17,287 nt of DNA from Bog-756 sp036553725 (lineage in GTDB: Bacteria; Actinomycetota; Acidimicrobiia; Acidimicrobiales; RAAP-2), in NCBI GenBank assembly GCA_036553725.1, contig DATBOO010000080.1:1-17287 (forward strand), given 5' to 3'. The notes beneath the pieces are model-generated. The model had not been told where the DNA came from. It made no database searches and was given only the letters and a program-made list of their open reading frames with translations. Position numbers and translations under genes: made by a program. Below, piece by piece: positions 6,345-13,772 of this stretch (its first letter is position 1; each line of letters starts with the position of its first letter).

Positions 6345-6865
6345 CAGACCGCCCCCGCCGTGAGCTCGGCCGGAGCCGGGGGCGGGCCCACCAGGGTGCG
6401 CGGGCCGAGGGGAAGGACCTCGGGGCGGCGACGGAGGAGGCGGTTGACAAAGCGGGCGAAGAAGTCGTCGAGACCCACTCCCTGGGCCCTGACCACATCC
6501 AGCACCTCCGAGGCCACCCCGCTGGTCGACCGGGCGATGATCGAGCCGAGCTCGGTCCGTTCCATGAGCCCGTCGATGTCCACCCGCTGGATGATCTTCT
6601 CGACATCGACACGCTCGATGATCTTCTCGACGTCGACCCGGTCGATCAGCTTGTCGACGTCGACCCGGCTGACCACGGAGTCCACGTCGATCCGTGCCAC
6701 CAGGGCGTCCACGTCGATCCGCTCCAGGAGCGCGTCGATGTCGATGGCATCCATCACCACGTTGACCACCCGCTCCGCCACCGCCTGGGCGAACTGCTCC
6801 ATGCGACCGCTGCCCGGCACCGGGCTCATGCGGGTCGGATCGCTGACCGAGGGCACATGGCTCAC
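6344..6865 (-). CDS. nonapeptide-repeat protein paired with the RDD protein
   Basis: 173 residues. After a short helix (EQFAQAVAERVVNVVMDA, 23-40) come eight consecutive nine-residue repeats (41-112) of consensus [IV]-D-[IV]-[DE]-x-[LIV]-[LIV]-x-R, the last one degenerate (TELGSIIAR). Then come SGVASEVLDVVRAQGVGLDD, a basic RFVNRLLRRRP stretch and a Pro/Ala tail. No membrane segment or catalytic motif is visible. From memory, similar repeats occur fused in front of RDD domains in actinobacteria; here the two parts are separate genes with a one-base stop/start overlap, which suggests a complex. GTG 6865 is chosen as start with only a weak GATGGG upstream; ATG at residue 13 or 22 is also possible. 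Function is unknown. Confidence 0.8.
   Translation of the reverse strand: MSHVPSVSDPTRMSPVPGSGRMEQFAQAVAERVVNVVMDAIDIDALLERIDVDALVARIDVDSVVSRVDVDKLIDRVDVEKIIERVDVEKIIQRVDIDGLMERTELGSIIARSTSGVASEVLDVVRAQGVGLDDFFARFVNRLLRRRPEVLPLGPRTLVGPPPAPAELTAGAV
6530..6745 (-). repeat. eight tandem 27-bp repeats coding nonapeptides
   Basis: A 216-bp array within the repeat-protein gene, period 27 bp, with units coding IDIDALLER, IDVDALVAR, IDVDSVVSR, VDVDKLIDR, VDVEKIIER, VDVEKIIQR, VDIDGLMER and TELGSIIAR. The middle units are most alike at the DNA level (GTCGACGTC-rich), so recent unit duplication is likely. Copy number could vary between strains. Confidence 0.85.
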
Positions 6866-6938
6866 AGTTTCCCATCGGAGGGGCCTGCGGTCTGGGACGG
6901 TCCCGCGGTCCGGCGGCCGTCTCCGGGCCCGGGGCCGA

Positions 6939-7400
6939 TCAGGACGGCGAGCTGGACTTCAGCGCCTCGAGGGCCCGGTCGGCGTGGAGGCTCATCCGCA
7001 CCTCGCTCTGGATCACGTCGACGATCCGGAGATCGGGCCCGATGACGAACGTGGCCCGCTTTGTCGGGGAGATCATGGTGAACCGCCGTCGCACCCCGTA
7101 CTTCGTCGCCACCGCCCCATCGGGATCGGAGAGGAGCGGGAAGTCGAAGGAGTGTTTGTCGGAGAACCGCTTCTGCTTCTCCACCTGGTCGGCGCTGATT
7201 CCCACCCGTTGGGCGCCGGCCGCCTCGAATTCCGCCTTCATGTCGCGGAAGTGGCAACTCTCCGCCGTGCAGCCCGGGGTCATCGCCGCCGGGTAGAAGA
7301 AGAGCACGACCGGGCCCTTGGCGGCCAGGTCGCTCAGCCTGGTGGGCGTGCCGTCCTCGTCGGGGAGCTCGAAATCGGGTGCCAGGTCGCCCTTCTGCAT
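6939..7400 (-). CDS. PrxQ/Bcp-type thiol peroxidase
   Basis: 153 residues of the AhpC/TSA peroxiredoxin superfamily, PrxQ subgroup. The peroxidatic Cys is C44 in AAMTPGCTAESC, preceded by the conserved Pro and Thr. The resolving C49 is five residues later, the hallmark of the intramolecular-disulfide PrxQ type (E. coli Bcp C45/C50). It reduces H2O2 and organic peroxides with thioredoxin as donor. The second half keeps FPLLSDPDGAVATKYGV and a conserved Arg (RATFVIGPD). ATG 7400 has no Shine-Dalgarno site in front; a TAGCCT about ten bases upstream could be a -10 for a near-leaderless message. It is one of two paralogues in this window (the other is at 15493). It lies 73 bp upstream of the repeat/RDD pair in the same direction. 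Confidence 0.92.
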   Translation of the reverse strand: MQKGDLAPDFELPDEDGTPTRLSDLAAKGPVVLFFYPAAMTPGCTAESCHFRDMKAEFEAAGAQRVGISADQVEKQKRFSDKHSFDFPLLSDPDGAVATKYGVRRRFTMISPTKRATFVIGPDLRIVDVIQSEVRMSLHADRALEALKSSSPS

Positions 7401-7511
7401 GGGCCGAGGCTACCGGGATGCACCCGCGGGTGCCACGGGTCCGGACTTCCGAAGGCGCTCGGCGTGTGCCGGGGCCGGGCGACGTCCCCGTAAGATGCGT
7501 CGGCAGGCATT

Positions 7512-7531
7512 GCCCGCCGACCCGGGCGGGC
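7512..7531 (+). promoter_or_regulatory. 7-bp hairpin in the drrA leader
   Basis: GCCCGCC (7512-7518) pairs with GGCGGGC (7525-7531) around a six-base loop. It lies in the 245-bp divergent region between the PrxQ gene and the ABC exporter. A -10-like TAAGAT is at about 7491-7496, so the hairpin would be near the 5' end of the exporter transcript. That promoter is weak evidence because no clear -35 is seen. Confidence 0.35.
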
Positions 7532-7575
7532 CCGATGGCCGCGGTCGAAAGCCCGCGGACGGCGGCGAACCGCTA

Positions 7576-7633
7576 CAGCTCCCCGCCGACCAGACAGCTC
7601 CCGCCGACCAGACAGCTCCCGCCGACCAGACAG
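7576..7633 (+). repeat. tandem 18-bp repeat just before the drrA ribosome binding site
   Basis: The unit CCGCCGACCAGACAGCTC is present at 7583-7600 and 7601-7618, with a third partial copy at 7619-7633. A fragment of the unit precedes them from 7576. The third copy runs straight into AGGAAG (7632-7637), the ribosome binding site of the ABC ATPase gene. The period is a multiple of three, but the region is most likely untranslated leader. Confidence 0.85.
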
Positions 7634-7645
7634 GAAGCCCATCCC

Positions 7646-8692
7646 TTGCAGTACTCGATCGAGGCCGACACGCTGAAGAAGACGTTCACTGGAAAGCACG
7701 AGGTGTGCGCCCTCGACGGCGTGAGCTTCCGCGTGCCCGAGGGGACGGTCTTCGGCCTGCTCGGGCCCAACGGGTCGGGCAAGACCACCGCGGTTCGGGT
7801 GCTGACGACCATCCTCAGAGCCGACAGCGGGACGGCGCGGGTGCTCGGCCACGACGTCGAGCGGCGGGCCGGTCTCGTCCGCAGCCTGATCGGTCTGGCC
7901 GGGCAGTACGCCGCCGTCGACGAGAACCTCACCGGTCGGGAGAACCTTCAGATGGTGGGCAGCCTCAACCACCTGGGCCGGTCGCAGGTGACCGGACGGG
8001 CCAAGGACCTGCTGGAGCAGTTCGACCTGGCCGACGCCGGCGACAGGATCCTCAAGACTTACTCGGGGGGCATGCGGCGCCGGCTCGACCTGGCCGCCGC
8101 ACTGATGGCCAGGCCCACGGTGCTGTTCCTCGACGAGCCGACCACCGGGCTCGACCCCCAGAGCCGCAACGACCTGTGGGAGGTCATCGAGAGCCTGGTC
8201 GGCGGAGGCACCACCGTGCTGCTCACCACCCAGTACCTCGAGGAGGCGGACCGCCTGGCCGACACCCTGGTCGTGCTCGACCACGGCCGGGTGATCGCCG
8301 AAGGCACGCCCGAGGCGCTGAAGGCCGACCTCGGGGCCACCGTGCTCGAGGTGGGACTGGAGAGCATCGAGGACGCCCGGCGGAGCGCTCTGCTCTTCGA
8401 CGCCCTCGGGACCCACGCCCCGGTGGTCAACGGCACGGTGGTGGAGGTGACGGTGGACAACGGCCCGGAGTCGGCCATGCTCGGCCTGCGCTCCCTCGAC
8501 CAGGAAGGGATCATCCCCAGCGCCTTCACCCTGCGCGAGCCCAGCCTCGACGACGTCTTCCTGGCCCTGACCGGGCGACGGACCGAGAACGAGGCCCCTA
8601 CCACCGAGGACGAGACCGAAGAGAAGCGCCGCCGCGGCCGACGACGCCGGGAACGCCAGGCCATGCCGATCGCCACGGGAGAGTTCCAGTGA
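7646..8692 (+). CDS. drrA: DrrA-family ABC transporter ATP-binding protein
   Basis: 348 residues. Walker A is GPNGSGKT (40-47), the Q-loop Gln is in GLAGQYAAVDENLTGREN (about 87), the signature is YSGGMRRRLDLA (139-150) and Walker B is VLFLDEP (159-165), followed by TGLDP. The H-loop position is Gln (TTQYLEEAD, Q196), as is usual in the daunorubicin-resistance DrrA family. The C-terminal ~100 residues carry the family's accessory domain, ending PSLDDVFLALTGRR, then an acidic-then-basic tail (EEKRRRGRRRRERQ). It powers export by the DrrB-like permease encoded next, overlapping by GTGA. The substrate is unknown; the family covers antibiotics and lipids. TTG 7646 is preferred because AGGAAG sits eight bases upstream and the family begins shortly before 'A.LKKTF'. 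No M or GTG fits better. Confidence 0.92.
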   Translation: MQYSIEADTLKKTFTGKHEVCALDGVSFRVPEGTVFGLLGPNGSGKTTAVRVLTTILRADSGTARVLGHDVERRAGLVRSLIGLAGQYAAVDENLTGRENLQMVGSLNHLGRSQVTGRAKDLLEQFDLADAGDRILKTYSGGMRRRLDLAAALMARPTVLFLDEPTTGLDPQSRNDLWEVIESLVGGGTTVLLTTQYLEEADRLADTLVVLDHGRVIAEGTPEALKADLGATVLEVGLESIEDARRSALLFDALGTHAPVVNGTVVEVTVDNGPESAMLGLRSLDQEGIIPSAFTLREPSLDDVFLALTGRRTENEAPTTEDETEEKRRRGRRRRERQAMPIATGEFQ

Positions 8693-9513
8693 CCACCACC
8701 ATCAGCGCCCCGACCATCTCGGGCGCACCCCACTCCGACAACATCGTGGCCCGGGCCCGCTGGGGGCTGGTCGACACCTGGACCATCACCAAGCGGAACA
8801 TCCTGAGCTACACCCGCATCCCCGAAGCCCTGTTCTTCTCGACCGTGCAGCCGATCATGTTCGTGCTGCTCTTCGTCTATGTGTTCGGCGGATCGATCCA
8901 TACCCCGGGCACCACCTACGTGAACTACCTGATGCCCGGCATATTCGTCCAGACCGTGGCCTTCGGGTCGGTACAGACCAGCATCGGTCTGGCCGAGGAC
9001 CTGCAGAAGGGGATCATCGAGCGCTTCCGGGCCCTGCCCATGGCCCGCTCGGCGGTGCTCACCGGCCGGACCACGGCCGACCTGGCCCGCAACGTCGTCA
9101 CAGTCATCATCATCACCGTGGTCGGGTTTCTGGTCGGGTTCCGCCCCACCACCGGCGTCCTCGCCTATCTGGCCGGCATTCTGGTGATCCTGCTCTTCGC
9201 CTACGCCCTGTCCTGGGGTTTCGCCCTCATCGGGCTGTCCGCCCCGAACAGCGAGGTCGCCCAGGTCGTGTCCTTCCCGATCCTCTTCCCGCTGGTCTTC
9301 GCCTCCTCTGCCTTCGTGCCGGTGTCTCAGATGCCGGGATGGCTGCAGGGCTTCGCCACCTACCAGCCGGTGAGCGTCACCATCTCTGCCTGCCGTGCCC
9401 TCATGCTGGGCGGGCCCACCGCCAAGTGGGTCCTGCAGTCAGTGCTGTGGGCCGTGGTGCTCCTCGTGGTGCTCGTCCCGTTGGCCGTCCGCCGCTACCG
9501 CACCCGGACCTGA
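8689..9513 (+). CDS. drrB: DrrB-family ABC-2 type permease
   Basis: 274 residues, an ABC-2 membrane subunit partnering the ATPase encoded upstream. After a short cytoplasmic N-terminus come about six membrane segments (roughly 50-68, 80-102, 134-150, 156-180, 190-212, 250-268). Family features include the amphipathic TITKRNILSYTRIPEALFF, EDLQKGIIERFRALPMARSAVL in the first cytoplasmic loop and FASSAFVPVSQMPGWLQGFATYQPVS near the C-terminal end. GTG 8689 overlaps the ATPase stop (GTGA), with GGGAGA a few bases upstream. No biosynthetic cluster or TetR-type regulator is adjacent, so the exporter more likely handles a general drug or lipid than a self-made antibiotic. This is inference. Confidence 0.92.
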   Translation: MTTTISAPTISGAPHSDNIVARARWGLVDTWTITKRNILSYTRIPEALFFSTVQPIMFVLLFVYVFGGSIHTPGTTYVNYLMPGIFVQTVAFGSVQTSIGLAEDLQKGIIERFRALPMARSAVLTGRTTADLARNVVTVIIITVVGFLVGFRPTTGVLAYLAGILVILLFAYALSWGFALIGLSAPNSEVAQVVSFPILFPLVFASSAFVPVSQMPGWLQGFATYQPVSVTISACRALMLGGPTAKWVLQSVLWAVVLLVVLVPLAVRRYRTRT

Positions 9514-9584
9514 GCCGGACCCGCGGGAGGCCGGTTTAGCGCCGAACCGTGGCCCGCTCGCCACCACCGGTCCGGCGAAGCAGA

Positions 9585-12293
9585 ATGGGGCCTATGCCAC
9601 CAACTCCCATTCCCCCGGCCGGCCTCGACTCCTTCGGAGCGCGGGGCCGCCTGGCCGTCGGTGAGACCACCTACGAGATCTACCGGATCAACGCGTTGGC
9701 GGACCGCTTCGACGTGTCCCGGCTTCCCTACTCGATCAAGGTGGTGCTCGAGAACCTGCTCCGCCACGAGGACGGGCGGGCCGTCCAGGCCGCCGACGTC
9801 GAGGTCGTCGCCGGCTGGGGCAACCACCCCGAGCGCCACGGGCTCGGAGGCCAGGACGCATCGGAGATCGCCCTCACCCCCGAGCGGGTGCTCATGCAGG
9901 ACTTCACCGGGGTCCCCGCGGTGGTCGACCTGGCGGCCATGCGGGACGCACTCGGCAAGCTCGGTGGCGACCCGGGCGAGGTCAACCCGCTGGTACCCGT
10001 CGAACTGGTCATCGACCACTCGGTCATCGCCGAGGTCTCGGGGGGACCCGACGCCTACGACCGGAACGTGGACATCGAGTACCAGCGCAACATCGAGCGC
10101 TACCAGCTCCTGCGCTGGGCCCAGCAGGAATTCGACGGATTCCGGGTGGTGCCTCCCGGCACCGGGATCTGCCACCAGGTCAACCTCGAGTACCTGTCGC
10201 GGGTGGTCTTCGCCACTGACGACGGCCGGGCGTACTGCGACACCCTGGTCGGCACCGACTCCCACACCACCATGGTCAACGGGCTCGGGGTACTGGGCTG
10301 GGGGGTGGGGGGCATCGAGGCGGAGGCCGCCATACTGGGCCAGCCGCTGTCCATGCTGCTGCCGCCGGTGGTCGGCTTCCGGCTGACCGGAGAACTGGGC
10401 CAGGGCACCACCGCCACCGACCTGGTGCTCACCATCACCCATCTGCTGCGCCAGCACGGGGTGGTCGGCAAGTTCGTCGAGTTCTACGGCCCCGGTGTGG
10501 CCGCCGTCCCCCTGGCCAACCGGGCCACCATCGGCAACATGTCCCCCGAGTACGGTGCCACCTGCGCCATCTTCCCCGTGGACGAGATCACCCTGGACTA
10601 TCTCCGCTTCACCGGGCGTGACGACCACCACGTCGACCTGGTGGAGGCGTACACCAAGGAGCAGGGCATGTTCCACGTGGCCGGGGGCGTCGAGCCGGTC
10701 TTCTCCGAGACCATCGAGCTGGATCTCTCGACGGTGGTCCCGAGCATCGCCGGGCCGACCCGGCCCCAGGACCTGGTCACCCTGGCCGGCGCGGGGACCT
10801 CCTACCGGGCCGCCCTCGGGCGCGACCAGCGCTCGGGCACCGCCTCGCTGACGGATGGGACGGCGGCGGAGGTCGGGGACGGCTCGGTGGTCATCGCCGC
10901 CATCACCAGCTGCACCAACACCTCCAACCCGCAGGTCATGGTGGCGGCCGGGCTCCTTGCCCGACACGCCGTCGCCCGTGGCCTGCAGTCCAAGCCGTGG
11001 GTGAAGACGACCCTGGCGCCGGGCTCGCGGGTGGTCATGGACTACCTGGACCGTGCCGGGCTCACCGAGCCGCTGGCCCAGATCGGCTTCGACCTCGTCG
11101 GCTTCGGCTGCACCACGTGCATCGGGAACTCGGGCCCGCTGCTGCCCGGCGTCTCCGAGGCCGTACACGAGAACGACCTCTCGGTGGTCTCGGTGCTGTC
11201 CGGCAACCGGAACTTCGAGGGCCGGATCCACCCCGAGGTCCGGATGAACTACCTGGCGTCGCCGCCCCTGGTGGTGGCCTACGCACTGGCCGGCACCATG
11301 GACATCGACCTCACCACCGACCCGATCGGCCACGGGGCCGAGGGCGAGCCGGTCTACCTGTCCGACCTGTGGCCGACCCCCGAGGAGGTCACCGAGGCCA
11401 TCCGGACCTCGATCACCTCCGACATGTTCCGTCGGCGCTACGGGGCCGTGTTCGACGGCGACGACCGGTGGCAGGCGGTCGAGACGGCCACCGGCGACAC
11501 CTTCGACTGGGACCGGGACTCGACCTACGTCCTGGCTCCGCCGTTCCTGGATGACCTCTCCATGACGCCCGCCCCGGTGACCGACGTGTCCGGTGCGCGG
11601 GTCCTGGCCAAGCTGGGCGACAGCGTCACCACCGACCACATCTCTCCCGCCGGCAGCATCAGCCCGTCCACACCGGCCGGCCACTACCTGGCCGAGCACG
11701 GCGTCGAGCGCAACGACTTCAATTCCTACGGGACCCGCCGTGGCAACCACGAGGTGATGGTGCGGGGCACGTTCGCCAATGTCAGGCTGCGCAACCAGCT
11801 GGCGCCGGGAACCGAAGGGGGCTTCACCGTCCATCTCCCCGGCGGCGAGGAGACGACGATCCACGAGGCCGCCCAGCGCTACGCCGAGCAGGGGATCCCC
11901 CTGGTGGTGCTGGCCGGCCGCGAGTACGGATCAGGATCCTCACGCGACTGGGCCGCCAAGGGGACGGCCCTGCTCGGGATCCGTGCGGTCATCGCCGAGA
12001 GCTACGAGCGCATCCACCGCTCCAACCTGATCGGGATGGGAGTGCTCCCGCTCCAGTACGTCGACGGTCAGGGCGCCTCCTCGCTCGGCCTCACCGGACA
12101 CGAGGTCTTCGCCGTCAGCGGGCTCGGATCCTTCAACCAGGGGATCACCCCGAAGACGGTGGCCGTCCGGGCGGAGGACGGTGACCGGGTCGTGGAGTTC
12201 GAGGCCCGGTTGCGGATCGACACCCCGATGGAGGCCGAGTACTACCGCCACGGCGGGATCCTGCCGTACATGCTCCGTCAGATGGCTGGGTGA
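9585..12293 (+). CDS. acnA: aconitate hydratase, AcnA/IRP1 type
   Basis: 902 residues, full length. It isomerises citrate to isocitrate in the TCA cycle, in the cytoplasm. The [4Fe-4S] ligands are C443 in SCTNTSNP and C509 and C512 in GFGCTTCIGNSGP, spaced as in IRP1 (437/503/506). Other family landmarks are VLMQDFTGVPAVVDLAAMR, PVELVIDHSV, GTDSHTTMVNGLG, and in the C-terminal swivel domain LAKLGDSVTTDHISPAG, FNSYGTRRGNHEVM and GREYGSGSSRDWAAKG. ATG 9585 or ATG 9594 could be the start; neither has a strong ribosome binding site. It follows drrB by 71 bp with no obvious terminator but is functionally unrelated. Its 3' end overlaps the converging amidotransferase gene by 16 bp. Confidence 0.97.
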   Translation: MGPMPPTPIPPAGLDSFGARGRLAVGETTYEIYRINALADRFDVSRLPYSIKVVLENLLRHEDGRAVQAADVEVVAGWGNHPERHGLGGQDASEIALTPERVLMQDFTGVPAVVDLAAMRDALGKLGGDPGEVNPLVPVELVIDHSVIAEVSGGPDAYDRNVDIEYQRNIERYQLLRWAQQEFDGFRVVPPGTGICHQVNLEYLSRVVFATDDGRAYCDTLVGTDSHTTMVNGLGVLGWGVGGIEAEAAILGQPLSMLLPPVVGFRLTGELGQGTTATDLVLTITHLLRQHGVVGKFVEFYGPGVAAVPLANRATIGNMSPEYGATCAIFPVDEITLDYLRFTGRDDHHVDLVEAYTKEQGMFHVAGGVEPVFSETIELDLSTVVPSIAGPTRPQDLVTLAGAGTSYRAALGRDQRSGTASLTDGTAAEVGDGSVVIAAITSCTNTSNPQVMVAAGLLARHAVARGLQSKPWVKTTLAPGSRVVMDYLDRAGLTEPLAQIGFDLVGFGCTTCIGNSGPLLPGVSEAVHENDLSVVSVLSGNRNFEGRIHPEVRMNYLASPPLVVAYALAGTMDIDLTTDPIGHGAEGEPVYLSDLWPTPEEVTEAIRTSITSDMFRRRYGAVFDGDDRWQAVETATGDTFDWDRDSTYVLAPPFLDDLSMTPAPVTDVSGARVLAKLGDSVTTDHISPAGSISPSTPAGHYLAEHGVERNDFNSYGTRRGNHEVMVRGTFANVRLRNQLAPGTEGGFTVHLPGGEETTIHEAAQRYAEQGIPLVVLAGREYGSGSSRDWAAKGTALLGIRAVIAESYERIHRSNLIGMGVLPLQYVDGQGASSLGLTGHEVFAVSGLGSFNQGITPKTVAVRAEDGDRVVEFEARLRIDTPMEAEYYRHGGILPYMLRQMAG

Positions 12294-13012
12294 GCCCCGG
12301 CCGGTGACCGGGAAGGGGCAGGTGGGCTCGCCGCCGCCTGGACGAACCGACGGAGGAGCCGGCGTCCCACCGCCTCCACCTCGGCCAGCCGGGGACCGTC
12401 CAGGGTGACGCCCGCCGGCAGGTGGGCCCGCCACGCCTCGGCCAACGGGCGGTCCACCTCGACGTGGAATTGGAGACCGTAGGCGTTCCGTCCCCATCGG
12501 AAGGCCTGGTGGGGGAAGGCCCGGGTGCCGGCCAGGTGCACGGCGCCGGTTGGTATCGAGAAGGTGTCCCGGTGCCAGTGCACACAGGGGAGGGCGGTGG
12601 CCGCCAGCCCGCCGTACTCCGGCCCCAGCACCGGGTCCTGTCGGCCGGCGGAGGTCAGCTCGACCTGTCCGAGGCCGACCTCGGGCTCGGGGCCCCTGCT
12701 CACTTCCGCGCCCAGGGCGACGGCGAGCTGCTGGGCGCCCAGGCACACGCCGAGGACCGGTGTCCCGTCGTCCACCGCCGCGCCCATCAATGCCCGCTCC
12801 GGCACCAGCCAGGGGTGGTGGGCCAGGTCATGGACACCCATCGGACCCCCGAGCACCACCAGTCCGGCCAGCGACCGGCGGTCGGGGAGATCCTCACCGC
12901 GGTCGGGGCGGACCACCTCGAAATGGCGCCCGGCCTCGAGAAGCACATCCCCGATGAGGCCCGGGCCCTCGTGCTCCACGTGCTGGATGATCGACCACCG
13001 GTCGCCGCCCAC
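12278..13012 (-). CDS. class I glutamine amidotransferase (GMP synthase-like domain)
   Basis: 244 residues, a stand-alone class I (triad) glutaminase domain. The nucleophile is C90 in VLGVCLGAQQLA, and the catalytic His/Glu are H183 and E185 in GLQFHVEVD. Other landmarks are IIQHVEHEGPG at the N-terminus, LVVLGGPMGVHD and the PWL that follows, and VHWHRDTFSIPTGA. This arrangement is that of GuaA-like amidotransferases often annotated as 'type 1 glutamine amidotransferase', whose acceptor substrate is generally unknown. GTG 13012 is chosen: it overlaps the stop of the PIG-L gene (TAGTG) and begins right where homology starts. It is the last gene of the helicase - deacetylase - amidotransferase run. 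Its stop lies inside the 3' end of acnA on the opposite strand. Confidence 0.9.
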   Translation of the reverse strand: MGGDRWSIIQHVEHEGPGLIGDVLLEAGRHFEVVRPDRGEDLPDRRSLAGLVVLGGPMGVHDLAHHPWLVPERALMGAAVDDGTPVLGVCLGAQQLAVALGAEVSRGPEPEVGLGQVELTSAGRQDPVLGPEYGGLAATALPCVHWHRDTFSIPTGAVHLAGTRAFPHQAFRWGRNAYGLQFHVEVDRPLAEAWRAHLPAGVTLDGPRLAEVEAVGRRLLRRFVQAAASPPAPSRSPAGAHPAI

Positions 13013-13764
13013 TAGGCCGTGTTCACCACGTGGAACGACTCGGCCAGCCTTCCGTCCGGTAGGCCCCCCGCCGTGGCGGTGCCGGACATCCACGTCCGGA
13101 GCAGCCCCTCGAGGTGGTCGCCGTCGCCGACCTGGCTCCGGTGGGACCGGAGGGCGGCCAGCTTGCGGTCGAACTGGTCAGTGACGTCGACCGTCCGGTC
13201 GGCTCGATCGGTGGCCATCACCCAGAGCTCGGGGACCGAGTGGGGCTCCAGTCCCTCCTCGAGGAGCTCGGGGAAGGCGAACGGGTTCCGGGCATCCGGG
13301 TAGACGGCGCAGGTGGCCGCCTCACCGGCCGCCAGATGGTCGGGGTGGCTGGCATAGATCCGCGTCCAGTTCCGCTCGGGCGACTGGGCCACCACCCGGT
13401 CGGGGCGGAACCGGCGGATGACACCGGTGATGGCCCGACGCAGGTCGAGGTCGGCCAGGAGTCGACCGTCGGGGAAGCCGAGGAAGGTCACGTCGGACAC
13501 CCCGACGACCTTGGCCGCCGTCGTCTGCTCCTCCCGGCGCAGCTCGGCCATGTCGGCACGCGACACCGAACGATCGGATCCGCCGGCGTCGCCGTCGGTG
13601 CAGATGCAGTAGGCGACCTCTGCACGGGCGTCGGTCCACGAGGCGACCGATCCGGCGACCCCGAAGTCCACATCGTCAGGATGGGCGGTGACCACCAGGA
13701 TCCGCCGCGCCTCCCCGGGTCCGGGGTCAGCCGCGGGTGGCTGTGGGGATCGGCTCTCCGGCAC
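13012..13764 (-). CDS. PIG-L/MshB-like zinc deacetylase
   Basis: 250 residues. The LmbE/PIG-L motif AHPDD is at 27-31 (H28, D30/D31 for zinc binding and catalysis), and the third zinc ligand is H143 in ASHPDHLAAGEA. CTDGDAGGSD (55-64) and FLGFPDGRL (94-102) are also typical. Members remove acetyl groups from GlcNAc-linked substrates; in actinobacteria MshB and Mca act in mycothiol synthesis and detoxification. Which of these it is cannot be told here. GTG 13764 is chosen: it lies eight bases past the helicase stop and has TGAGGG just upstream. An open frame extends far upstream, but that part is antisense-like shadow of the helicase. It is translationally coupled to the amidotransferase. Confidence 0.9.
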   Translation of the reverse strand: MPESRSPQPPAADPGPGEARRILVVTAHPDDVDFGVAGSVASWTDARAEVAYCICTDGDAGGSDRSVSRADMAELRREEQTTAAKVVGVSDVTFLGFPDGRLLADLDLRRAITGVIRRFRPDRVVAQSPERNWTRIYASHPDHLAAGEAATCAVYPDARNPFAFPELLEEGLEPHSVPELWVMATDRADRTVDVTDQFDRKLAALRSHRSQVGDGDHLEGLLRTWMSGTATAGGLPDGRLAESFHVVNTA

Positions 13765-13772
13765 CGCGGCCC

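Noticed and set aside
5595..7493. A 632-codon plus-strand frame opposite the sigma, RDD, repeat and PrxQ genes
   Set aside because: It runs across four well-supported minus-strand genes and their gaps. It contains low-complexity Ser/Thr/Arg sequence mirroring the nonapeptide repeats and has no family motif.
9495..11864. A 789-codon open frame on the minus strand opposite aconitase
   Set aside because: It is the mirror of a very GC-rich gene. Its translation is rich in Gly, Asp, His, Val and Arg without any domain, and aconitase on the other strand is unmistakable.
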